Source: Rs1 sp034111875
Lineage (GTDB): Bacteria > Pseudomonadota > Gammaproteobacteria > Pseudomonadales > Balneatricaceae
DNA length: 64,000 nucleotides
Reading direction: 5' to 3'
NCBI GenBank assembly: GCA_034111875.1
Contig: JAWUWK010000044.1
Location: 1-64,000, forward strand
Under the pieces are notes generated by a model. That model did not search any database, was not told the DNA's origin, and saw nothing but the letters and a program-made list of their open reading frames with translations. A program made the position numbers and the translations under genes. Each line of letters begins with the position of its first letter. The stretch's first letter is position 1. This document shows positions 1 to 8,360 of this stretch, piece by piece.

Positions 1-135
1 ACATAAAAGGCAAACGAAACCTTGAGGCCATCGCCATTTAAATAATGCTGCTTCACACTGCTCTTCAGTGCCATAGTTGTCGAGAAAATCGAACATATTA
101 TAGCCCTTTTGATATTGGATTTTGTTGATTGACAT
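1..135 (-). CDS. IS1595-family transposase, N-terminus (cut by window edge)
   Basis: The minus strand reads 45 codons from an ATG at 135 to the window edge without a stop. The peptide starts MSINKIQYQKGYNMFDFL, continues with YGTEEQCEAALFKWRWPQGF, and reaches a CLLC zinc-ribbon half. This pattern (YGTEEQC..AL...RWP.GF.C..C) is the usual N-terminus of IS1595/ISXO2-like transposases, whose DDE domain would lie to the left of the window. A Shine-Dalgarno-like GGAGG lies just before the ATG. An 8-bp inverted repeat, ACTGATTA (155-162) and TAATCAGT (183-190), sits upstream and may be a promoter operator. Whether the element is intact cannot be seen. Confidence 0.75.
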   Translation of the reverse strand, partial: MSINKIQYQKGYNMFDFLDNYGTEEQCEAALFKWRWPQGFVCLLC

Positions 136-879
136 AACGACCTCCAAGTGCACTACTGATTATAAATATAGTACTGACTTTTTAATCAGTTATCAATAGA
201 GGAGGTATGTGGCTAATCAGGAAAAAATTTGAGACAATTTATGCCTTATGATATGTTGAAACCTTGGTCGATAATTAAAAAAGCTTGGTCCTTATAGCAT
301 AGTCGTTATTCACCCACCAATTTTTCAGCCCGGTTGTTTCATCACAGAAAACGATTATGTCAAAGTATTGAGACGCTTAACTCAATTAACCACTGATAAT
401 CCTAGATTCGGCAGTTTGGCGCGAAAAAGCTGCGCTAGATATTGGTGTGCAAAGGAAATTAGGAAAATTCGTGGTCACCTTATTGGTGATGAGACATTTT
501 TCTAGTTTTCTAGGTGCATTAATAGTTTGTGTAGACTTTCGTGATCAACTGCCGAATTTAGGATAATGCTGAAGTCATACTGTGTCACAATTACCCTGCG
601 CAAAGCAGTCAATTTATGCCTGACTAAATGGATCAAGAGTGGGCTGAATTTAGCTTTTAAGAGCGCATGCGGTGGCGAGTGATTTTAAAGAGGCCGACAC
701 TGAAAGAAGTTTAAAAGTGTTGATTAATCAAAAGCAATCTTGGGTTTAACAACCTTAATGATATTAGGTTCGTACAAAGGTCACTGTAAACCTTTCAAAC
801 AGCGAATTATCAAGTGAAGAAAGATTGCGAAACGGTTGCTGGGTCGTCTTTTAGCAGCGAACGCTAGAGGTATAACTCT
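136..879. other. Intergenic stretch with decayed DNA and a MITE
   Basis: No convincing gene is present. The stretch holds the upstream region of the IS1595 transposase and a family A MITE at 400-563. Around 630-760 there are short coding-like scraps with several stops that I could not assign. The 3' end of the thiamine operon lies at 880, and no clear intrinsic terminator is visible there. Confidence 0.6.
400..563 (+). repeat. MITE family A, copy 1
   Basis: A 164-bp element has inverted ends TCCTAGATTCGGCAGTT (400-416) and AACTGCCGAATTTAGGA (547-563). It is flanked on both sides by TAA, a plausible 3-bp target duplication. The interior matches, in reverse complement, the copies at 30836-31000 and 42492-42656. 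It encodes no transposase, so it is a non-autonomous MITE-like repeat. The family name is not known to me. Confidence 0.85.
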
Positions 880-2298
880 TTAATCGCTCCGAAATTGAAG
901 TTGTTGACATTGGTTCAACAGCGCTGTCGCCTGTTTATAATTATCGGCGTGAGTAATTGCACTCACCACCGCCACAGAGCCTACCCCTGTGTTTAATACA
1001 GGTATTATATTGTCTAGTTTAATTCCGCCAATCGCGACTAATGGAAAGTGTTTGGCGAGTGTCCTGCTCCAATTGTGCAGATTATTTAAGCCAATTAAAA
1101 TAGCCGGTTTGGTATTGGTTGGATACACCGTTCCCATGGCAATATAACTCGGTTTAATGGAAATTGCTCGAAGCCATTCAAATTCACTGTGCGTACTAAC
1201 ACCTAAACGTAAACCTGCCTGCTGAATGGCCGCTAAATCTGTATTATCCAAATCTTCTTGCCCAAGATGAACACCATAACATTGGTGCTTTATAGCTAAT
1301 TGCCAGTAATCATTAATAAACAGCCGAGCGTTAAAATTGGCACCTAGTAGAGCCGCTTTTTTCACGACCAGATCAAGCTGGGGAAATGGTGTATCTTTAA
1401 TCCGCAGTTGTATTGTTTTAATACCCAGATTCAATAGACGTTCTAACCATTCTAGGCTGTCTACTACCGGATATAAGCCCAGAGAAAGTGTTTCAGTAGT
1501 GGCAAAAGCTGGACATTTTATTTGATTGATAGAAGTATTCATCACAGGATAGTGAATTAAATCTTTAGGCCAAGTGAGGTCGTTAAAGGTCAATGATTTT
1601 GGCATGTTAGCAATACTTTCAGTGAGCGCTGAGAGTGCTAAAACGACAGCGTCACAAGACCGCTTGCCTATTATACTAAAGCTCGCTATTGCGGCTGAAA
1701 GCAGTCCTTTTTGTGTATATTGTAGAAGATCTACTGCAGTGTATGAAAAGTTAGCGATATGTCGATTAGAAACATAAAACCACTGTGTCTCACTGGTGCT
1801 GTTTATTAGCAGGCTATCCAACTCTAAAGCAGAGAGCAGTTCTGATAAGCCTTCTGTGTTTATTAGGTTGTTTATGCTTGTCTTTGCATCTGCGTAGGCT
1901 AACAACGGTAAAACAACTTGATTACAGATCAACATGTCTGAATGAGCAATGATTTTTTGTAAGTTTGTGTGCAGTAATGTTCGACTGGTGTTTTTTTCAA
2001 ATAGTAGCGGACAAAAACACAATTCAGTGATAGTAAACAATATTTTGTTAGTAGTATCTTGGTGTTCTGGCGCACACAGAGCGTTTAGAACGGCGTTAAA
2101 ATTATCGTTCAGGGCATCGTCATCGACCACTAGTCTAATTGTCTTCTTATTAGAAACATAAGCTTGAGTGTTCTCAGAGTCACTTTCAACTTGCTCACTA
2201 GATGCCGCCATAGAGGTTAGCATTGGCTCTATCTTAAATTGACTTGTGCCAAAGTGATCTGTGAAAGTAGCAGTGTTGTGTAATAGTTTAGGAGACAT
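880..2298 (-). CDS. thiE: Thiamine-phosphate synthase with a degenerate ThiD-like N-terminal half
   Basis: The C-terminal half (about residues 272-462) is a ThiE domain, which joins HMP-PP and the thiazole phosphate to make thiamine phosphate. Visible motifs are QLRIKD (297-302), FINDYWQLA (327-335), VHLGQEDL (343-350), GVSTH (366-370), GTVYPTNTKP (389-398) and AIGGI (422-426). Residues about 50-230 resemble a worn HMP-phosphate kinase (ThiD), ending in a helix like the ThiD C-terminus (QKGLLSAAIASFS), but the expected GTGC-type anion-hole motif is missing. Kinase activity is therefore doubtful. It is the last gene of the riboswitch-controlled thiO-thiS-thiG-thiE operon, 17 bp after thiG. A separate active ThiD would be expected elsewhere in the genome. 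Confidence 0.85.
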   Translation of the reverse strand: MSPKLLHNTATFTDHFGTSQFKIEPMLTSMAASSEQVESDSENTQAYVSNKKTIRLVVDDDALNDNFNAVLNALCAPEHQDTTNKILFTITELCFCPLLFEKNTSRTLLHTNLQKIIAHSDMLICNQVVLPLLAYADAKTSINNLINTEGLSELLSALELDSLLINSTSETQWFYVSNRHIANFSYTAVDLLQYTQKGLLSAAIASFSIIGKRSCDAVVLALSALTESIANMPKSLTFNDLTWPKDLIHYPVMNTSINQIKCPAFATTETLSLGLYPVVDSLEWLERLLNLGIKTIQLRIKDTPFPQLDLVVKKAALLGANFNARLFINDYWQLAIKHQCYGVHLGQEDLDNTDLAAIQQAGLRLGVSTHSEFEWLRAISIKPSYIAMGTVYPTNTKPAILIGLNNLHNWSRTLAKHFPLVAIGGIKLDNIIPVLNTGVGSVAVVSAITHADNYKQATALLNQCQQLQFRSD

Positions 2299-2315
2299 GT
2301 CAGCTACTCATCGGG

Positions 2316-3122
2316 TTATTGTTGATGCCAAAAAGGTTGGCCTAGGACAGGGGTGCTAGCGGATGCTGTCTGTCTGCGTTGCATCAGGCCCGCTAAATAA
2401 CCACTTCGACCCGCTTTAATTGCCTGTGCAAAAGCCTTCGCCATCAGGGCGGGATCATCGGCCTTCGCCACCGCGGTGTTTAATAATACAGCATCGTAAC
2501 CCATTTCTAATGCCGCCGCAGCTTGTGAAGGAGAGCCTAATCCGGCATCTATTATCAGCGGGATATCTTGTATGCGATCACGTAGGCTCTGTAGATGGTA
2601 TTTGTTTAACAGCCCTTGGCCTGTTCCGATTGGGGCTCCCCAAGGCATCAGCACTTGACACCCTGCATCTTTAAGTCTCAGGCAAAGTACTAGATCATCA
2701 GTACAATAAGGTAGCACTTTAAAACCGCGATCTATGAGTTCTTTAGCGGCAATGACAAGTTCGAAAGGGTCGGGTTGTAAGTTATAATCGTCGCCTATGA
2801 CTTCTAGCTTGATCCAATGTGTCTCAAATAATTCTCTGGACATCTCAGCCAAATTAATAGCTTCTTTTGCGGTTCGACAGCCTGCGGTATTAGGCAGTAG
2901 TTTGCAGCCGGTATCTTTAATCATCTGCCAAAAACTATGGCCATTATTATCTTCTGGGTTTTGTCTACGCAAACTTAACGTGATGAATTCAGATCCAGAA
3001 GCGGCAATTGCCTCACACATTTCTGCAGGAGATCGATAGAGAGCAGTGCCGAGTAAAAAACGGCTGTTAAATTGCTCCCCATAAAGGCTTAAAATATCAT
3101 CTGCCGTATTGAGCGTGTCCAT
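2316..3122 (-). CDS. thiG: Thiazole synthase ThiG
   Basis: This is a 268-residue cytoplasmic enzyme that builds the thiazole phosphate of thiamine from deoxyxylulose phosphate, dehydroglycine and sulfur carried by ThiS. It has the typical start of the barrel (SRFLLGTALYRSPAEM), the segment WIKLEVIGDD carrying the presumed Schiff-base lysine, and the phosphate-binding end DAGLGSPSQAA with the VLLNTAVAKA stretch. The length is normal for the family. Its start codon touches the thiS stop, so translation is probably coupled. The ThiO (glycine oxidase) neighbour indicates the aerobic route to dehydroglycine. Confidence 0.95.
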   Translation of the reverse strand: MDTLNTADDILSLYGEQFNSRFLLGTALYRSPAEMCEAIAASGSEFITLSLRRQNPEDNNGHSFWQMIKDTGCKLLPNTAGCRTAKEAINLAEMSRELFETHWIKLEVIGDDYNLQPDPFELVIAAKELIDRGFKVLPYCTDDLVLCLRLKDAGCQVLMPWGAPIGTGQGLLNKYHLQSLRDRIQDIPLIIDAGLGSPSQAAAALEMGYDAVLLNTAVAKADDPALMAKAFAQAIKAGRSGYLAGLMQRRQTASASTPVLGQPFWHQQ

Positions 3123-3325
3123 TAGCCACCTCCTATTGGTTTAACAATGTCGATTTTATCTGAATCAGTAATTTTAGTACTCGAATACAGTGCTTTAGAG
3201 ACAAACTCGCCATTGATGGCAATGGCGATCATTTGATCGCCGTGGCCAGTTAATGCTATTAGCTGCACTAAACTAAAGTCTTCATCAATGCAATGTGGTT
3301 GGTTATTAACATAAATATTAAGCAC
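3122..3325 (-). CDS. thiS: Sulfur carrier protein ThiS
   Basis: A 67-residue ubiquitin-fold protein that ends in GGG. The terminal Gly-Gly is adenylated and converted to a thiocarboxylate that donates sulfur to ThiG. The N-terminus MLNIYVNNQPHCIDED and the segment IAIAINGEFV fit the family. It lies between thiO (3-bp gap) and thiG (1-bp overlap), the usual context. No thiF is present in the window, so the activating enzyme must be encoded elsewhere (ThiF or MoeB). Confidence 0.93.
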   Translation of the reverse strand: MLNIYVNNQPHCIDEDFSLVQLIALTGHGDQMIAIAINGEFVSKALYSSTKITDSDKIDIVKPIGGG

Positions 3326-3328
3326 TTA

Positions 3329-4438
3329 TTACTCCGAAAAAGAAAATAGCGAGTTAAAATGGGGGCATTCTTTACCATCTAACCAATCAATTACGCTATT
3401 GACAATGGCTGGGGCAATTAAAAAACCGTGTCGAAAAAGGCCATTAATTGAAACCTGCTGTTGGTTGACTAATATTTGCGGTTTGTTGTCAGCTAGCGCC
3501 GGGCGTAAATTAGTGTTCTGTTCAACGATACGTGCTTCGGCAAAGGCTGGATTAATACTGTACATAGCACTGCAAAGTTCAAGCATGGACTGTACTGATA
3601 CTGGCGAAGTATCTTCGCTTTCAATTTGAGTGGCACCGATAACAAAATGCTGGTCGGGTTTTGGTACTAGGTATAACTGATACCTTGGATGCATTAAACG
3701 CACAGGACGCGACAGTTTTACCGCAGGACAATGTACTCTTAAAACTTCTCCACGGACCCCTCTTAAATTAGCTAGTTGTTTTTTTGCACCTGTTCCACGA
3801 CAATCAAATACCCAGTCGTAACTGACTTTTTCTCCACTTGAGCAGATTGAATTATCAACGATGTCCACAGTCTGCTGATCGACTATTTTAACCCCGTTCT
3901 CAATACATTCGGATATCAATACATTTAGCAGTTGTCTGTTGTCAATGTGCGCTTCGTCTTCGAGTAGTAAACCAGAGGCAAAACGGTTAGCTAAATCGGG
4001 CTCTAAATGATTGATCTGTTGCTGGTTGAGGGTTTGATAAGCTATAGCAGTGTGTTTGCTGAGTTGATGCACTTGTCTTTGAAAATGAGTGAGTTCAGCG
4101 CTGTCTTGTGGATGACAGATAATTAGACTACCCGCTTGATGATAGTCAATGGGTTGAGAGCAAGAGATGTTAAGTTGTTGAATAATTGAGGGCCAGAGTA
4201 ATAGCGAGGTTCTGCCCAAATGATAAGTGTTTAAATCAGCCTCAATAGCTTCTGAAATTGGCGCTATCATGCCTGCAGCGGTGAAGGCGGCAGCAGATAA
4301 ACGATTAGCCTCAGCTACAGGAATGAGTTTGTCAGCTTCGTATAAAGTTACCTGATAGTTAAGTCTGTTTAATTGATAAGCTAATAATCTACCGACTAAT
4401 CCGGCGCCGACAATTGCTACATTTGAGGCGTTATACAT
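3329..4438 (-). CDS. thiO: Glycine oxidase ThiO
   Basis: A 369-residue FAD-dependent D-amino-acid-oxidase-fold protein that oxidises glycine to iminoacetate for thiazole synthesis. The N-terminal dinucleotide-binding motif is VAIVGAGLVGRLLAYQL (about residues 8-24). The C-terminal half contains GATQIES and the end segment GLFRHGFLIAPA, both typical of ThiO and DAO proteins. It is the first gene after the TPP riboswitch, so it is probably repressed by thiamine pyrophosphate. No strong Shine-Dalgarno precedes the ATG at 4438, which would suit riboswitch control at or near initiation. Confidence 0.92.
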   Translation of the reverse strand: MYNASNVAIVGAGLVGRLLAYQLNRLNYQVTLYEADKLIPVAEANRLSAAAFTAAGMIAPISEAIEADLNTYHLGRTSLLLWPSIIQQLNISCSQPIDYHQAGSLIICHPQDSAELTHFQRQVHQLSKHTAIAYQTLNQQQINHLEPDLANRFASGLLLEDEAHIDNRQLLNVLISECIENGVKIVDQQTVDIVDNSICSSGEKVSYDWVFDCRGTGAKKQLANLRGVRGEVLRVHCPAVKLSRPVRLMHPRYQLYLVPKPDQHFVIGATQIESEDTSPVSVQSMLELCSAMYSINPAFAEARIVEQNTNLRPALADNKPQILVNQQQVSINGLFRHGFLIAPAIVNSVIDWLDGKECPHFNSLFSFSE

Positions 4439-4468
4439 GTATTCTATTGCCCATTAAAATGAAAGAAT

Positions 4469-4538
4469 GGAACAAGGAGGTAAACAAGCTCTCGAGCAAT
4501 CACAACAGATTGATAGGAAGGATGTTGCTTCTTGTTCC
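4469..4538 (-). promoter_or_regulatory. TPP riboswitch expression platform (anti-P1 pairing)
   Basis: In the minus-strand transcript the 3' strand of aptamer helix P1 includes GGAACAAG (complement of 4531-4538). A perfect complement, CTTGTTCC, occurs downstream (complement of 4469-4476). The two could form an alternative hairpin that competes with P1 when TPP is absent. No U-tract follows it, so control by simple intrinsic termination is not evident. The mechanism is inferred. Confidence 0.45.
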
Positions 4539-4650
4539 CTACGCAGGATTTAACCTGATCAGGTTCAACGGGATATGGCAGTGCCAATCTCAGCCTCGTC
4601 AGCTTATATACATTCAATGTAAATAAAAAAACGTGCAGCACCCCGACAAG
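4531..4650 (-). ncRNA. TPP riboswitch aptamer (THI element)
   Basis: Read on the minus strand, the segment has a CTTGT...ACAAG closing helix, the GGGGTGC start, the CTGAGA box and the hallmark AACCTGATCAGGTTAA with CCTGCGTAGGGAACAAG at the end. These are the conserved parts of the thiamine pyrophosphate aptamer. The P3 arm is extended and A/T-rich. It ends about 90 nt before thiO and is expected to shut down thiO-thiS-thiG-thiE when TPP is plentiful. Confidence 0.95.
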
Positions 4651-4696
4651 ATCAGAGGCAAGTCTATAGATTAGGTAATAAACAGGCAATTAGAAA

Positions 4697-5431
4697 TTAA
4701 GCTTTATTTAGCACAGCGACTTCAGAATCTAACGCGGCTATTTTTTCTTGCATTAGCTGATGGCATATATTAGCCAGTACCTTAGCCTCTTTGCTGGTAT
4801 AAGCACTGGTTGAAATTGGCTCAAGCATCTCAACAATCGCGTAACCATTATTAAAACGATTAAGCTTGAAGTGGGTAGTGGTACTTAAAACGATCGGCAT
4901 TATAGGTACTTTGGCTGCTATGGCCGTGTTGAATGCACCCATTTTGAAGTTTAATAGCCCAGCGCCACGGCTTCTTGTTCCCTCAGGAAACATCCACACT
5001 GATAGACGGTTTTTGTGAATGCGTTCGGTGACTTGAGCAATCGTGTTTTTGGCGCTATCTTTATTGTTGCGATCAATTAAAATATTACCTGTTAGCCAGT
5101 ACAGTTGACCGAAAAATGGCAACCAGCGGATACTTTTCTTGCCTATGCTCACCGTACCTTCAGTCACCGCGGCAGAAATTGTAAATAAATCATAGGTGCT
5201 TTGATGGTTGCCAATAATAACTTTTGGCCTATATTGGGCTTCTGGTTTCACTCGATTTAGTAGTTTAATGCCCAGTAAGGGCGCCAAAGTACTAAACCAG
5301 CTGGCCACTACTTGGGTATTGTTGCGATGAAAAGGGCGCGCAAGGCCTAGTAGGCAACCCGAAATGCAGATCAGTATAAACAGCGGAAGGATGATTAATA
5401 GTCGAAGAAAAGCTATCATATTTAGACCCAT
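4697..5431 (-). CDS. plsC: 1-acyl-sn-glycerol-3-phosphate acyltransferase
   Basis: A 244-residue inner-membrane enzyme that adds the second acyl chain to lysophosphatidic acid. It has an N-terminal membrane helix (IAFLRLLIILPLFILICISG), the catalytic NHQSTYD (HX4D) motif at about residues 74-80 and the substrate-binding FPEGTRSRG at about residues 148-156. The length is normal for PlsC. It ends just upstream of the TPP riboswitch and is transcribed in the same direction, but the riboswitch argues that the thi genes have their own promoter. Confidence 0.9.
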   Translation of the reverse strand: MGLNMIAFLRLLIILPLFILICISGCLLGLARPFHRNNTQVVASWFSTLAPLLGIKLLNRVKPEAQYRPKVIIGNHQSTYDLFTISAAVTEGTVSIGKKSIRWLPFFGQLYWLTGNILIDRNNKDSAKNTIAQVTERIHKNRLSVWMFPEGTRSRGAGLLNFKMGAFNTAIAAKVPIMPIVLSTTTHFKLNRFNNGYAIVEMLEPISTSAYTSKEAKVLANICHQLMQEKIAALDSEVAVLNKA

Positions 5432-5577
5432 TGGTTCAACAGGCTGAATTCTAGCTTGAAAACAAACTGAAAGGGTGATTTATGCCTTTAATTAGTGCTG
5501 TTTTCAGGTTTTAAGATGGTCAGGTAAATTATTTAGACGCAAACTATAGGTTGGCCACTTTCATTCAGGAACATGTA

Positions 5578-6579
5578 ATGCGAGATTTTAATGCAATACC
5601 CCGTGTAGATATTAGCCATACACCCACCCCAATTGAATTCGCACCAAGACTATCAACTTCTCTTAACTGTAATTTGTTTTTTAAAAGAGATGATTGTACT
5701 GGTTTAGCTGGGGGAGGTAATAAAACCAGGAAACTAGAATATCTGATTGCAGATGCACTCGCCAAAGGCGCTGATACATTAGTCACTCTAGGTGGATTAC
5801 AGTCCAATCATGCGAGACAAACGGCCGCTGCAGCGGCGAAATTTGGACTGCATTGTGAGTTGGTTTTAGAAGATGTCGTTGGCACGCCTAAGGCGGACTA
5901 TTACCTAAACGGAAATATCTTACTGGATAATATATTAGGTGCCAAGATTCATCGACTAGCAGCAAATGCAGATTTAGCGAGCTATGCAAAGATACTGATG
6001 TCTCAATTAAGGCAACAAGGCTACAAGCCTTATCTGGTTCCTATAGGAGGATCTGATGTTATTGGTAGTTTAGGCTATGTGAAATGCGCGATGGAAATTG
6101 TTCAGCAAATTGAACAGCAGTCATTAACGATAGATCAAATAGTAATTGCCACTGGAAGTGCGGGAACTCAAGCCGGGTTACTCGCGGGTCTTATTGCCGC
6201 CAAAAGCCAGATTCCCGTATTGGGGATATGCGTCAGTAAATCCAATGAGCAACAAAAGGCGTTGGTGACTAATTTACTGATTGATCTGTTGGCTTATCTT
6301 GAACTGAGTCCTAAATTTGAACAGGGAATAATACAGACTAATGATGAATATTTTGGTGAAGGCTATGGTATCAGCACACCGTCTATGATTGATGCGGTTA
6401 AACGCTGCGCGTCACTAGAGGGGATATTAATAGATCCTGTCTATACAGGAAAAGCAATGGCGGGGCTCATTGATCTGATTGAAACGAATGCTATAGCCGC
6501 TCAGTCTAACCAATTGTTTATACACACAGGCGGAAGTCAGGGACTTTTCGCTTATCAAACGCTGTTCAACAAACTTTAA
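5578..6579 (+). CDS. dcyD: D-cysteine desulfhydrase / ACC deaminase family PLP enzyme
   Basis: A fold-type II PLP enzyme that would break D-cysteine into pyruvate, ammonia and sulfide. Motifs are FFKRDDCTGLAGGGNKTRKL with the PLP lysine in NKTRK, GGLQSNHARQTAA, and IHTGGSQGLFAY near the C-terminus. I chose the ATG at 5578 because AGGA lies 8 nt upstream; a TTG at 5551 is the alternative. ACC deaminase is a close relative, so the substrate is inferred. It is divergent from plsC and convergent with the small gene that follows. Confidence 0.8.
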   Translation: MRDFNAIPRVDISHTPTPIEFAPRLSTSLNCNLFFKRDDCTGLAGGGNKTRKLEYLIADALAKGADTLVTLGGLQSNHARQTAAAAAKFGLHCELVLEDVVGTPKADYYLNGNILLDNILGAKIHRLAANADLASYAKILMSQLRQQGYKPYLVPIGGSDVIGSLGYVKCAMEIVQQIEQQSLTIDQIVIATGSAGTQAGLLAGLIAAKSQIPVLGICVSKSNEQQKALVTNLLIDLLAYLELSPKFEQGIIQTNDEYFGEGYGISTPSMIDAVKRCASLEGILIDPVYTGKAMAGLIDLIETNAIAAQSNQLFIHTGGSQGLFAYQTLFNKL

Positions 6580-6585
6580 AAGCCG

Positions 6586-6774
6586 TTATTTCTTTTTGTT
6601 AGGATTAGCTTTGTTTTTCTCCTTTTTGAAAATACCTAGCAATTTTTCTTTGGGGCTTTTCTCACTGGGAAAAGCGGTTTCAAAACGTTCACGCATTTTG
6701 TCAAATCCCGCTTGTTTCTTATCGTGCTTAGCTTTGTCTTGTCGTTTGCTAATATCTACCACATTGTCATTCAC
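6586..6774 (-). CDS. Small basic hypothetical protein
   Basis: A 62-residue protein, VNDNVVDISKRQDKAKHDKK onward, ending in a lysine-rich tail (KKEKNKANPNKKK). I chose the GTG at 6774 because AGGAG lies 7 nt upstream; longer versions of the frame add a cysteine-rich, unlikely N-terminus. It contains no membrane segment and no domain I can name. The charge suggests nucleic acid or ribosome contact, but that is only a guess. It converges with the PLP enzyme gene, leaving 6 bp between stops. Confidence 0.6.
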   Translation of the reverse strand: MNDNVVDISKRQDKAKHDKKQAGFDKMRERFETAFPSEKSPKEKLLGIFKKEKNKANPNKKK

Positions 6775-7169
6775 GCAAAGGCTCCTGTAAATCAATTTCA
6801 CGAGTATCTGTAAGCATAGTATAGGGGATCTAAAACAGGCACAACCGAGACGGATGTTAATCAAAATTACTAATCGAGGGCTTGGCACGAAGTTCCGAGT
6901 GTCGTTATCGAGCAAAGGTCTCTAATCATATAACGGGCCTACTTTGTACTTAAATAACTCGTGCTTAAACAGTCAATCACACAAGGGGATAGTGGCAGGG
7001 TAATCACTAGAGTAGTAATCACCCTGCAGGGTGTTCAGAGAATATTAATAGGATATCTTGGTTTTCATTGTACAACCAGCCAACGAGTAATATTTTGGAC
7101 TTGTTAGTCAATCTCTAAATAGACGAGTACTAAATTTGGGGTCGAAAAAGTCTAATGCTATTGTGCAAT
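6775..7169. other. Intergenic, no gene seen
   Basis: Nearly 400 bp without a convincing reading frame. An imperfect 14-bp stem with a short loop lies at about 6995-7027 (GCAGGGT...ACCCTGC) and could be a structured RNA end or a protein site. It is not followed by a T-run on either strand. Confidence 0.4.
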
Positions 7170-8360
7170 TTAAGTCTGGTCGCCTTCAGATACTGGCGCT
7201 GAGGTAGGCATAATATCATCTACACTTTGCTCTGTTTGTGATTCGCGCATTGCTTCAATAATATCTTTTATTTTGCTTAAACTGTCACTAAATATTGCTT
7301 TTTGATCATCATCTGCTTCAATGAAGCGGTTGTCGTTTTGAACTAGACTATCTAAAAGACGTTGACTGACTTGCTGAATACTCTCAATAAAATCTAGCTC
7401 AGGTTTTTGACTGGCTTGATCAAAGTTATTCAACATATGGCCGGATAATTTACCGGTATCCGGGGTTGCATTATTTTGTACGCTGCGATAATTGGACGCA
7501 GCAGAATATTCTTGAGACTTGGTTAGCAATAGGTTCATTGAGGATAATTCACTCTTGTCTAATTGGAACTCAGAGGCCGTCTCAAAGGCTTTTTGTACAT
7601 CCCCATTAAAAAATTCATTGGATATTTCAGTGACTTCGGATATCAAATTTGCAATGGCTGCTAGCTCATCATCGTCCAAATCTCCTTGGACTTGGAATTG
7701 AAAAGCACTACTTTGGCTTTGGCTTAGGTTATAGAGGGCGCTGTAATTTCCATCGCTATCGCCGGCATAAGCAAAAGTGGCCTCTTGAGAACTCTGATTG
7801 GCAAATACAATTTTCACACTGTCGCCATCTTGAGTTTTAAGATCTAGTGAGAAGGATTCTGCAGTGCTAAAGCGCTCAACAGCCGCGGCTTGGGTGTGAT
7901 AAACAGGTAAGCTAGGGGATGAGCTATTAGCTGGGTTAATAGCATCAAGTGCCTTAAAGGTTTTTTCTTCCGTTGTATCAATGTTACCGGCGATATCGGC
8001 ACTTAGCAGACTTAAATTCTCCAAAATCTCTCTCGCCTCATCAAACCCTTTTTGTACACCTTTCACTGCAGCATCGTATTTACTTTGAATTTCTGCTTCA
8101 CTGCGCCCTTCATTGCGAGCATTTTGTAAGCCTTGCTCGACAAACTTTGAAATTCTTTGCGCTATTTTCGTTGGGCTGAAGTTATTGGTGGCTAAGTCTG
8201 TGACATCATCCTTTTTTAATCCAGGTACGTTTTTAGCTAATCGTGCTAGCATGGCTTCGTTGGCCGTTGCGCCCGGATTACGTTGCGCCTCATTTTCTAT
8301 TGAAGAAATTTCTGTTTGTTGGCTCACGTAAGATGTGTTTGAATAAAAAGTATTTATCAT
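7170..8360 (-). CDS. DUF5610-like protein of unknown function
   Basis: A 396-residue, acidic, largely helical protein with no signal peptide. Residues about 60-120 carry the pattern IAQRISKFVEQGLQNAR...KGVQKGFDEAREILENL, which resembles the DUF5610 domain found in gammaproteobacterial proteins of unknown role. A second region (about 155-240) looks beta-rich and may bind something. The start MINTFYSNTSY follows a reasonable AAGG-like site. Function is unknown; a link to the cell surface or motility has been suggested to me only by family distribution and is not shown here. Confidence 0.6.
   Translation of the reverse strand: MINTFYSNTSYVSQQTEISSIENEAQRNPGATANEAMLARLAKNVPGLKKDDVTDLATNNFSPTKIAQRISKFVEQGLQNARNEGRSEAEIQSKYDAAVKGVQKGFDEAREILENLSLLSADIAGNIDTTEEKTFKALDAINPANSSSPSLPVYHTQAAAVERFSTAESFSLDLKTQDGDSVKIVFANQSSQEATFAYAGDSDGNYSALYNLSQSQSSAFQFQVQGDLDDDELAAIANLISEVTEISNEFFNGDVQKAFETASEFQLDKSELSSMNLLLTKSQEYSAASNYRSVQNNATPDTGKLSGHMLNNFDQASQKPELDFIESIQQVSQRLLDSLVQNDNRFIEADDDQKAIFSDSLSKIKDIIEAMRESQTEQSVDDIMPTSAPVSEGDQT

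Noticed and set aside
630..760. Possible IS4/Tn5-type transposase remnant (DQEWAEF and ADTERSLKVL pieces)
   Set aside because: The match is two short fragments in different frames with stops between them; too weak to call.
4444..4689. An 81-codon minus-strand frame across the TPP riboswitch
   Set aside because: It overlaps the aptamer, whose conserved bases explain the sequence.
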